Translations under genes and position numbers: made by a program
Origin: a bacterium
GTDB taxonomy: Bacteria > Bacteroidota > Ignavibacteria > Kapaibacteriales > UBA7675
Reading direction: 5' to 3'
Assembly: GCA_030426285.1 (NCBI GenBank)
Contig: JAUHYX010000006.1
Span: forward strand, 1 to 32,524
Length of the DNA: 32,524 nt
The notes under the pieces: generated by a model
The model's database searches: none
Told to the model about the DNA's origin: nothing
Seen by the model: only the letters and a program-made list of their open reading frames with translations
In this document: positions 9,749-17,840 of the stretch, piece after piece
How the letters are laid out: every line of letters begins with the position of its first letter
How positions within the stretch are numbered: position 1 is the stretch's first letter

Positions 9749-11238
9749 TTTGTAGTGTTCTTATCAGAAGTTGAAAGAAGTATAGAGCCAATGACGCACA
9801 ACAATGCATTCACAAACATAGCAACAATTCCGGTGTGAAAACCAACGATTCGGCTCGGGAACGCAAGCCCAATGTCTTGCCCGAACACTCCGAGAATTGC
9901 AATTCCCGTTCCAACTACAAATCCGGATATTATTGCTTGCGTATTTGCGCGCTTCCAGAACAACCCTAGAAGTACAACTGGCATGAGCTGTACAAGCAAT
10001 TCCAGTTTTATGATCATCAGTCGCCAAATTGTTTGGTCCACAGAGATCGCCAGCACGACGAGCAAGGCCATGAGTATCCAAGACAAAAACTTGTCTGAAT
10101 GTGTTAGAATTTGTAGGGTGGAGGCTGTTTTTGTGTTTTGCCGGCGAAGATCTTGCGTGAAAATGGACGAAATGGATAGCAGGGCTGAATCGACAGTTGA
10201 CATAATTGCTGCAATTGCCGCGCATATAAAACTAATGAGCACGACATGTGCAAAGATGCTATGACTTGCCAAGTATTCAAGTGTTTTCAAAGATACGAGC
10301 TCGCTTCCAGCTGCGTCGAGCCCTGGAAATGTCACATGCCCACTGCTAGCCACAAAGACCATAAACAGCGTTGTTACAATTGGCATAAACAGCATAACCT
10401 TAAACGCGCGTCTCAGAGTTGCGACTGATTCTGCTGCATAAATGCGTTGAATTGCGTGCGGGTACAGGGAAATGCCAAACATGAACAAAAGCATGCTACT
10501 GAGCCACCCCGTAAGTGCAGTTCCAGTGGGAGCATCCCAAAATTCCGGTTTAGCGGCTCTGAGAGTTGTGAAAATCTCTTGCGGCGACCCAATGTAACCA
10601 AAAATCAGAGCCACAATGGTCACGCAGCCAATGAGCAAGATCACACCTTGAATAGCATCTGTCCAGGCTACAGACCGCATGCCACCTAGTGACTCATATA
10701 CAACCATGACGATGGCCGCACCAACAATCCCAGCTTCGAATGACACGGCCCCATTTGTTACCACCTCGACGATATATCCCATGGCTTTGAGATTGGATAG
10801 GATGTAATTGGCGAGGGCAACAATACAAGAAACGCCTGCTAGAACCACTAGTGTTCGCGACTCAAACCGTTGCTGAAGGAAGTCGCCAAGAGTAACAAAA
10901 CCGTGCTTGTCAGCTAGCTTTCTGAGTTTAGGAGCAAAAACGAAGTACATGACAACGACCGACATCATGCTGGTCATACTGCTGACAATCACAAATCCCT
11001 CACGATACGCTTTCCCTGCAAAGCCAATGAGAGTGTTCCCACTGTATTGAGTGGCATAGAGTGTCAACAATAACACAACAAACCCCAGTGATTTTCCGCC
11101 GAGATAGAAGTCGCCGGCTGTAGAACTGCGCTGTTTCGACTTGCCATAAAGTCCCAAGCCAATTAGTACTAGCATGTAGACCAATAGGACCGCAATTCCT
11201 TCTGTTCCTAACAGTGAATCACTCAACTCTGTCTCCAC
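9745..11238 (-). CDS. Sodium:solute symporter (SSS family)
   Basis: Multiple TM segments; GDFYLGGKSLGFVVLLLTLYATQYSGNTLIGFAGKAYREG typical of SSS. The likely GTG start at 11238 overlaps the end of the upstream small ORF (ORF-track start at 11304 is probably too long). Confidence 0.87.
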   Translation of the reverse strand: METELSDSLLGTEGIAVLLVYMLVLIGLGLYGKSKQRSSTAGDFYLGGKSLGFVVLLLTLYATQYSGNTLIGFAGKAYREGFVIVSSMTSMMSVVVMYFVFAPKLRKLADKHGFVTLGDFLQQRFESRTLVVLAGVSCIVALANYILSNLKAMGYIVEVVTNGAVSFEAGIVGAAIVMVVYESLGGMRSVAWTDAIQGVILLIGCVTIVALIFGYIGSPQEIFTTLRAAKPEFWDAPTGTALTGWLSSMLLFMFGISLYPHAIQRIYAAESVATLRRAFKVMLFMPIVTTLFMVFVASSGHVTFPGLDAAGSELVSLKTLEYLASHSIFAHVVLISFICAAIAAIMSTVDSALLSISSIFTQDLRRQNTKTASTLQILTHSDKFLSWILMALLVVLAISVDQTIWRLMIIKLELLVQLMPVVLLGLFWKRANTQAIISGFVVGTGIAILGVFGQDIGLAFPSRIVGFHTGIVAMFVNALLCVIGSILLSTSDKNTTK

Positions 11239-11419
11239 CCATAGTGTTCCAAATCTGTTTCGAGTAGAGTGCAACAACACAAACAACAACAATCGAGGCC
11301 GCAATGCTAAACACTGCCCACACGGGTACGAGTGAGTCGCTCAGAGAAGACGAATCCCACCACGGGACTGTGAGCGCCAAGGCAAGGACAAGTGCTAGGC
11401 CTGTTCTGAATACTTTCAT
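11219..11419 (-). CDS. Small two-TM membrane protein upstream of, and overlapping, the symporter (putative small partner)
   Basis: MKVFRTGLALVLALALTVPWW...VPVWAVFSIAASIVVVCVVALYSKQIW; overlaps the symporter start by 20 nt in a different frame. Confidence 0.6.
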   Translation of the reverse strand: MKVFRTGLALVLALALTVPWWDSSSLSDSLVPVWAVFSIAASIVVVCVVALYSKQIWNTMGGDRVE

Positions 11420-11469
11420 TGTGCGTATATTCACGCTTGTTCAACAACGATTGGTGCTGAAATTAGGGA

Positions 11470-12699
11470 ATGGCGAAACAAAAGCATAAAAAAGAGGTCT
11501 CACCGCGACTTATAAAATGGTTCTTGCTTTCTGCCGGTGTGGCAATTGTCACAGTGGTTTTGCTTTACACGCAGCTATTGGTCGACGAATTGAGAAATCG
11601 CGAACACAAAATGATTCGCACATATGTAGAACAGTTTGATTTCCTCGTGAATTCTCCCGACAACAGTCCAAATGTTGACCTAACATTCTTCATGGACCAG
11701 GTTATAAAAAATATCCATTTTCCGATTGTGTGGACCGATGCCAACGGGGAACCTGTACAGCCATATGTTACAAGCGTTATCAATGTTGAAATTGATACTG
11801 CTGATACGCAGGAAGCGCAAAGGGAGTACCTTGTTGCACTCATTGCAGAAATGGAAGCACTGTACGAGCCGTTGCAGATTACAGACCGCTACGGCAATGT
11901 GATCTCGAAATACTACTATTCGCATTCTTCTCTAATCACGCGACTTGAGCTCTTTCCGGTCATTCAAATTTTGGTGATAGGCGGATTTATTGTTCTTGGT
12001 TATGTGGGGTTTAGCTACATCAAGCGCACTGAAGAGTCGCGCGTTTGGGCGGGACTCGCCAAAGAGGCCGCTCATCAGATGGGAACACCTCTGAGCAGTA
12101 TGATGGCATGGATAGAGATCTTGAAAGTTGATGCAAAACCGGAAAATGAGGAAATCGTGCATGAGTTGGAACGAGATATCGAGCGTCTCAACAGGATTTC
12201 GCACAGGTTTTCCAAGATTGGCAGTTTGCCCGAACGGTCGCGTCAACACGCTGCTTCTCTCATAGAACGCGTGATTCAGTATTACAAGCAGCGATTGCCA
12301 GCACTTGGATCCAGCGTTGTCATTGAGCATGAATTGGATCAAGATATTTACGTCCTTGTCAACACCGATGTGTTTGAATGGGTGATTGAAAATCTCATCA
12401 AAAATGCAGTTGAAGCAATTGAAGGCGACGGTGTGATTACTATATCGCTAAAGCAGAAGGAAGGTGCAGTTGTAATCCGGGTGCAAGACTCTGGCAAAGG
12501 CATGAATCAAGCCACACGTAGAGCAGCATTTCGTCCGGGATTTACAACAAAAACGCGAGGTTGGGGCTTGGGACTTAGTCTTTGCCGACGCATAATCAAC
12601 GATTACCACGGCGGTAAAATCACAATTGTTGACACTGCGCCAGGGAGAGGTACAACATTTGAAATAAAACTGCCAGAAGGAGGGAACGGTGGCGTTTAA
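11470..12699 (+). CDS. Membrane sensor histidine kinase
   Basis: Two TM segments, AKEAAHQMGTPLSSMMAW H-box, IENLIKNAVEAI N-box, DSGKGM, GWGLGLSLCRRI. Confidence 0.9.
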   Translation: MAKQKHKKEVSPRLIKWFLLSAGVAIVTVVLLYTQLLVDELRNREHKMIRTYVEQFDFLVNSPDNSPNVDLTFFMDQVIKNIHFPIVWTDANGEPVQPYVTSVINVEIDTADTQEAQREYLVALIAEMEALYEPLQITDRYGNVISKYYYSHSSLITRLELFPVIQILVIGGFIVLGYVGFSYIKRTEESRVWAGLAKEAAHQMGTPLSSMMAWIEILKVDAKPENEEIVHELERDIERLNRISHRFSKIGSLPERSRQHAASLIERVIQYYKQRLPALGSSVVIEHELDQDIYVLVNTDVFEWVIENLIKNAVEAIEGDGVITISLKQKEGAVVIRVQDSGKGMNQATRRAAFRPGFTTKTRGWGLGLSLCRRIINDYHGGKITIVDTAPGRGTTFEIKLPEGGNGGV

Positions 12700-13477
12700 C
12701 TTGACGTCTTTGGGACGCAGGACCGATCTGATTTTTGCGCGCCACAACGGTGTTGTAGAAGATCGCGGTGAGTATCTCGTTATTAAGACCGAACGAAATC
12801 CCGGCTTTTATTGGGGTAACTATTTGCTGTTTGATGAATCTCCCAAAGCCACTGATTACGTGCGTTGGAAGGAGTTGTTTGACAAAGAATTCCCGTATTA
12901 TGCACAACCGCAACACTATGTATTTGCCTGGCAGGAGCAGAGACTGGGAGAAATTGATGAGTTTCTTGCCCATGATTTTGTGGTCGACAAGGGTGTTGTG
13001 CTCACGGCAACTTCTGTCAAGGAGCCGAAGCGCCTACACACATCCCTGCAAGTAATGCCTATTGAATCTGACCAACAGTGGAGTGAATTGTTGACTCTGG
13101 TTGTAGCTGACAACACGGAACACGAACCTGAAAGCTATCTGCGCTTTAAGCGTCAACAGTTCCTAGATTACCGCATAATGCAATCTCAAGGAATAGGGCA
13201 GTGGTTTGGCGCTTACATTGGCGGCACGCTTGTTGGAAACTGTGGTGTTTTCTTTGAGGATGGAATTGGACGCTTTCAACAGGTAATAACATTTGCTGAC
13301 TACCGAAACATGGGCGTATGCAACACTCTAGTGCATCGCGTTTGCGTGTGGGCTTTTGAGCAGAACAAAGCCACCACATTGGTTATGGAAGCAGACGTAG
13401 ACTATCATGCTGCGCGTATCTATGAGGGGCTAGGTTTTCGGGCCAGCGAGCACAACTTTGCGTTGACTTGGTGGTAG
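12689..13477 (+). CDS. GNAT-family N-acetyltransferase
   Basis: GTG start behind a strong SD (AAGGAGGGAACGGTG) overlapping the kinase stop; C-terminal GNAT features (FQQVITFADYRNMGVCNTLVHRVCVWA, ARIYEGLGFRASEHNFALTWW). Confidence 0.75.
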   Translation: MAFNLTSLGRRTDLIFARHNGVVEDRGEYLVIKTERNPGFYWGNYLLFDESPKATDYVRWKELFDKEFPYYAQPQHYVFAWQEQRLGEIDEFLAHDFVVDKGVVLTATSVKEPKRLHTSLQVMPIESDQQWSELLTLVVADNTEHEPESYLRFKRQQFLDYRIMQSQGIGQWFGAYIGGTLVGNCGVFFEDGIGRFQQVITFADYRNMGVCNTLVHRVCVWAFEQNKATTLVMEADVDYHAARIYEGLGFRASEHNFALTWW

Positions 13478-13479
13478 TT

Positions 13480-15309
13480 TCACAGTTGCTTGGCAATTGT
13501 AAAGTAGAACGTTGATCCATTTTCTTGTTCACTCTCTACCCAAATATTCCCTTTGTGCATTGTGACAACGCGTTTGCAGTTTGCCAAACCTATGCCTGAG
13601 CCTGGTTGTTCACTCTCGCTGTGTGCCTTAGTAAAAATGTTGAATATGCTCTTCTGGTGTTTTTCTGCAATTCCTTGACCATTGTCACTAATAGAAAACA
13701 AGTAGTGGTCCAACTGTTCTTTGCAGCTTATGTTTATGACCGGACTGCGTTCATGTGACCGGTACTTGATAGCATTTTGAATAAGGTTTTGAAACAGCAT
13801 TTGCAAATGTGGCATGAAACCTAGGATCACAGGTAGGCCTGCAAATTTGACAAGTGCATGCGAGCGGTTGATGTCAGCCGTGAGGTCGCGCAACACATCG
13901 GGAATCAATATATTGAGATCTACTCGTTTGGGCGGTTCACTCATGTCTTTCTTTGCAAAGTCTAAGAGCGAGACAATCATATTTAGGAGACGTGAGACAG
14001 TTTGTCCACTGCGCTCCAACAACTGTTGTTTGCTGTCTTCAGACAAACCAGAATTAGGATCGAGAAGAGAATCGATAACTTGCTGAACAGAAGACAATGG
14101 GCTCTTCAGGTCATGTGTTGCCATGTATACAAACTGTTCCATTTCAACACTTTGCACGAGTAGTTGTTCGTTGGCAAGCTTTAGTTCGGAAACATCGACA
14201 AATGATCCCAAAATTGAAGTGAGGTTCCCTTCAGAATCGTAGTCAAATCCGCAGTCACGAGCCTGGCACCAAACAATACTACCTGACTTGTTCTTGATCC
14301 GATACAGCATTGTGTCGTATTCACCATCATTGAGCGCTTTAATACGTTCGAGGTGTTCTGCCAAACCCTGTAAATCTTCAGGGTGAAACAACTCAGAATA
14401 CTGTTCAGGTGCCATTGCCTGTAGCTCTTCGAGTGTGTATCCGCTCAACTCTGTGAACTGCCGATTCACATACGTGTATCGTCGCTTTTCCAAGTCGTAG
14501 ATATACACGGCATTTGCTGAAGAATTCATCACATTGGAGATAAAATCGTGCTGCTCACGGTTGCGTTGCTCAAGGTCTCTAAGTGCCGTAACGTCCTTGG
14601 ATATGAGGTTGACACCTACGACAACATTGTTTTTTACAATAGGGGTGGCAGCTGTTTCAAATACCGATTTTCCATTGAGAGATGGGTATTCAATGCTGTA
14701 CTGAACTGGTTCTTTGCTCTCAAAGACTTCCTCGAGCTTTTGCGCGACGCGTTCTTTTTCGGAATCGGGTAGAATAGACAGCAAGTGTGAGCCAACTACA
14801 TCTTGCTTTTTTAGGTTTGGGGCAATATGATTTACATACTGAATGGTCAAATTACTGTCTACTTGTGCTATGTAGTCTTGGTTGTAGTCAACAACAGATT
14901 TATAGAACGCTTTGAGGGTTTCTGCCTCTCGAATCAACTGTATCTTTTTGGAGGCATCAACAATAAGAGCTAGGACCAATTTTTGCTGTTTTGACTCAAA
15001 TGGTGTCAATGAAACTTCAATCGGGATGAGCTGGCCATTTTTGTGTTTGCCTTGCAAAAACCGTCCTTCGGCCATCCGTCTACTCGAGGCTTGCTTGAAA
15101 AAGTCCTGACGGAGTTGGCTATGACGTTCCGCAAAACCATCTGGCAGTAGCATACTCATTTGCTGTCCGATCAGTTGAACTTTCGAGTAGCCAAATAGAT
15201 CGACCATGGCTCGATTGGCGAATTCCACAATGCCTTGTTCGTTCACGGCAATGACGGCTTCGACCAAGCTGTCAATCGCATCAAATTGTGTTGTTGTGCT
15301 AAATGGCAT
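13480..15309 (-). CDS. Multi-PAS-domain sensor histidine kinase
   Basis: Three PAS-like segments, MATHDLKSPLSSVQQ H-box, QNLIQNAIKYRS N-box, DNGQGIAEKHQKSIF, GSGIGLANCKRVV. Start at ATG 15309 (MPFSTT) preceded by AGAGGA. Confidence 0.9.
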   Translation of the reverse strand: MPFSTTTQFDAIDSLVEAVIAVNEQGIVEFANRAMVDLFGYSKVQLIGQQMSMLLPDGFAERHSQLRQDFFKQASSRRMAEGRFLQGKHKNGQLIPIEVSLTPFESKQQKLVLALIVDASKKIQLIREAETLKAFYKSVVDYNQDYIAQVDSNLTIQYVNHIAPNLKKQDVVGSHLLSILPDSEKERVAQKLEEVFESKEPVQYSIEYPSLNGKSVFETAATPIVKNNVVVGVNLISKDVTALRDLEQRNREQHDFISNVMNSSANAVYIYDLEKRRYTYVNRQFTELSGYTLEELQAMAPEQYSELFHPEDLQGLAEHLERIKALNDGEYDTMLYRIKNKSGSIVWCQARDCGFDYDSEGNLTSILGSFVDVSELKLANEQLLVQSVEMEQFVYMATHDLKSPLSSVQQVIDSLLDPNSGLSEDSKQQLLERSGQTVSRLLNMIVSLLDFAKKDMSEPPKRVDLNILIPDVLRDLTADINRSHALVKFAGLPVILGFMPHLQMLFQNLIQNAIKYRSHERSPVINISCKEQLDHYLFSISDNGQGIAEKHQKSIFNIFTKAHSESEQPGSGIGLANCKRVVTMHKGNIWVESEQENGSTFYFTIAKQL

Positions 15310-15419
15310 GCATTCCTCTAACCGGTGAACAGTATAGTGCAAGCAAAATCGGTGAATCATGCTTAGCCTAGTTCGTAGATTATAGCTCTCGCGCCACACA
15401 AATACAATCAAAAAAGCAC

Positions 15420-16196
15420 TTATTCCCACCAATGGTGCAATTCTTGCCGTTTGGCAATTTCGTCTCCATCAATCCAAGCTTTGACAAAAACATCCCAGCC
15501 ATTTGACATCGATTCTGCAGGGATATCGAATTCAGATCCGCCGGCATTAAACATAATCGCTTTATGTGGCACTCTGTAGTCGCCCCAAGAACACGGCATG
15601 GAAAGGGAACCGTCATAGATTCTCCACGTTCCCAAAAAAGCATTATTGAGGTAACCTTGAGACTGAATACTCCTGTCGTCATACCTCCACGAGCCTTGGT
15701 CATCAAGGTACACCAATGTATAGAACCGCCCTTGGAATGTTCCGCTATGGTACTGCGCTGAATCTTCAACAAACTCGTACGAACCGACAATTGTGTACTG
15801 ACCTTGTAAATCATTCGATGGTTCATACTCACTATCCGAAGTCATGGGGACCGTAGCAAACACAGAATCTATACGCATCCACCCGTGAAAAGCACCAATG
15901 TTGCCACTGACATTTGACGCACCAGCTACATCAAACCTCAAATGCGAGTTTGATGTTCTACGCACATCTCGAAACGCAATCTTTATTCTCTGAAATTTGT
16001 CGCCGATAACGCCGAGTACATTGTGTGGTTCGGTATGGCACCAAATGTCTTGAGGCTTCAAATTCTTCAGCAGCGACAGTTCATCGACTTCTTGCAATTC
16101 AACCTCTTCAACAACGGGAAACAAGTCAAGAATATCAGTTGCTACAGGACTACTAACACTCAGACCCAACAAAACGTACCAGATGCATAATTTCAT
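15420..16196 (-). CDS. Hypothetical secreted protein (258 aa)
   Basis: Long ORF with an N-terminal signal peptide (MKLCIWYVLLGLSVSSPVATD) and no strong competing ORF. Confidence 0.75.
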   Translation of the reverse strand: MKLCIWYVLLGLSVSSPVATDILDLFPVVEEVELQEVDELSLLKNLKPQDIWCHTEPHNVLGVIGDKFQRIKIAFRDVRRTSNSHLRFDVAGASNVSGNIGAFHGWMRIDSVFATVPMTSDSEYEPSNDLQGQYTIVGSYEFVEDSAQYHSGTFQGRFYTLVYLDDQGSWRYDDRSIQSQGYLNNAFLGTWRIYDGSLSMPCSWGDYRVPHKAIMFNAGGSEFDIPAESMSNGWDVFVKAWIDGDEIAKRQELHHWWE

Positions 16197-16415
16197 AACA
16201 TCTTCTCTGAAAGCAGGATTAGTGGCATCTCTGCAAACAGCAGAGACATAAATACATCAAAATACATGATTATATTGTTCCACAAAGCTACCGTGCACAA
16301 CTTTCTGAGTAATTATGTTTGCTGTTTCTTTCAAAACTAATGCATTTCGACTCATCCAGCTATTGGGTGATTCTCAACAACGGCAACCTCATATTTCCCG
16401 CGTTGGATTGTGACC

Positions 16416-16625
16416 TCAGTTTTCGTTCTGAAGTACGGTAATGACGCGTTCCTTAGGAAAGCTTGCAATCAGCGTGTCACCAATCCAAAACTCGTAGCAT
16501 AGGTTTTGACTACTGGGCGTCAAGACGCGATCGCATTTAATGGTTGCCGATTTTTGAACTGTCGTGGTTCCCGGCGGAATGGAGTATGTGATAGTGTACG
16601 ACAAAGAGCCTGTGTCGGAATTCAT
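16416..16625 (-). CDS. Small hypothetical protein (69 aa)
   Basis: ATG at 16625 preceded by AAAGGAGAATACC, a strong SD; MNSDTGSLSYTITYSIPPGTTT... Confidence 0.6.
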   Translation of the reverse strand: MNSDTGSLSYTITYSIPPGTTTVQKSATIKCDRVLTPSSQNLCYEFWIGDTLIASFPKERVITVLQNEN

Positions 16626-16692
16626 GGTATTCTCCTTTAACAGATTCAAGGATTGTGTTGTTGAGGATATCAAAAGTAGTTCGGAAAAACAA

Positions 16693-16740
16693 AAGGAAGC
16701 CCCTGTGTACAACACACGTTCCGTGGGGCTTCCCCTTTTA
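16693..16740 (-). terminator. Rho-independent terminator for the minus-strand gene ending at 16745
   Basis: Inverted repeat GGAAGCCCC (16696-16704) / GGGGCTTCC (16726-16734) with a T-rich run on the minus-strand transcript. Confidence 0.75.
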
Positions 16741-16744
16741 CTTT

Positions 16745-17083
16745 CTATGTTAGGCTGTCGTCTAAACACTCAGAAACTGGCTTCTGAATACTGCGTTTGA
16801 GTGCGATTTCTATGTACTCGATCAGATCTTTGTGGGTTATTTCAACGTCGTCTTTCGCAGCGTTTTTGAGCACACCCTGTAGTGTATCTAATATTTCATG
16901 TGTAGCCATGTAAGCTTGGTTCTTGGCAATTCGGCACGCAATTTCCTTGGTGCCTTCTATATCGAAAAACAAAGGAGCTTGCAGGTTGTTTTCTTCATGA
17001 AACGCCCGTTGCGAATTGTCGTGTTTCCAGCCATGACCTATGATATCTTCATGTGTTGGAATACTGTGTGTGTGCTTTGGCAT
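16745..17083 (-). CDS. Hypothetical protein (about 112 aa)
   Basis: Start MPKHTHS preceded by AAGGA; ORF ends directly at a terminator hairpin. Confidence 0.6.
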   Translation of the reverse strand: MPKHTHSIPTHEDIIGHGWKHDNSQRAFHEENNLQAPLFFDIEGTKEIACRIAKNQAYMATHEILDTLQGVLKNAAKDDVEITHKDLIEYIEIALKRSIQKPVSECLDDSLT

Positions 17084-17126
17084 GTACATTCCTTGTTGTC
17101 AAAAAAGTGTGAATATGTTCATGCAT

Positions 17127-17438
17127 TCAGCTGGCAAGATTGTATTTGAAGTATGTTTGAATAATCTTTTTTCCTCTCTTCGTGATGTTGTGCACGATAT
17201 ATCCCTGCGGGAGAGCGACGCCGGAAACCCACTGACCATGTATCAGTTTGAGGGTCTCCATAGTTTTCAGCGTCTCTACAGCTAAGTCCTGCATATCACC
17301 CCAACTCGGGTTCGCGTAGTCGATGTGACCACTATACCACAGCAGGAGGTGTAAGATATCTCCGGCAGAAACAGTTGTCCTATGTATGCCTGTTCCTGCA
17401 CATTTGGGGTTCGTTGGATATTCAGAGTTCGATTTCAC
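17127..17438 (-). CDS. Hypothetical small protein, possibly winged-helix-like C-terminus
   Basis: 103-aa ORF co-directional with 16745-17083; C-terminus GYIVHNITKRGKKIIQTYF resembles a wing/recognition segment. Start codon (GTG) uncertain. Confidence 0.5.
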   Translation of the reverse strand: MKSNSEYPTNPKCAGTGIHRTTVSAGDILHLLLWYSGHIDYANPSWGDMQDLAVETLKTMETLKLIHGQWVSGVALPQGYIVHNITKRGKKIIQTYFKYNLAS

Positions 17439-17459
17439 GTGCTTTGATTGTTTTTGAAT

Positions 17460-17473
17460 TGATCTATAGATCA
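17460..17473. promoter_or_regulatory. 14-bp perfect palindrome TGATCTATAGATCA upstream of a small hypothetical operon
   Basis: Perfect inverted symmetry; 22 bp upstream of the annotated start at 17438. Confidence 0.35.
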
Positions 17474-17530
17474 GTTATCGCTATGTTTTGTAGTTCTCAG
17501 CGAGATACATGAACAAACATGAAGAGGCAG

Positions 17531-17740
17531 TTAGTACTCTTCGTCGATATCGGTGATCGAAACTTCATCGGCTGCTTGACCAAACACTACTCTGATGCTG
17601 TCCATCAAATCTTGATCGTTCTCTACAGCATCAACTTCACTTTGTCGAGAGGCTTCAATCATATAGATCTCCTGCGACGAATATTCGCATGGGCTGCAAA
17701 TGGCACCCAAAAAAAGCAGTACAATAAGAAGGTTTTCCAT
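17531..17740 (-). CDS. Small secreted acidic hypothetical protein (69 aa)
   Basis: Signal-peptide-like N-terminus MENLLIVLLFLGAICSPC, acidic tail, upstream GAGAGGA SD. Confidence 0.5.
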   Translation of the reverse strand: MENLLIVLLFLGAICSPCEYSSQEIYMIEASRQSEVDAVENDQDLMDSIRVVFGQAADEVSITDIDEEY

Positions 17741-17840
17741 GCTCGTGTCCTCTCTTGTATGTCACGTTGCTAGAAACCTACATGCGAGTCGTTTGGAAGA
17801 GGTGGACACATTTGCTCTAAAATTCAATGCGAGAAAAAAC

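Noticed and set aside
9764-10225. 153-aa ORF overlapping the symporter in another minus-strand frame
   Set aside because: Out-of-frame shadow of a clear SSS transporter.
15310-15432. N-terminal extension of the PAS histidine kinase
   Set aside because: ATG at 15309 has a proper SD, and the extension overlaps the upstream gene's 3' end.
17700-17840. N-terminal extension of the 544-aa ORF
   Set aside because: Overlaps the divergent small gene and is not protein-like; ATG at 17841 is the more plausible start.
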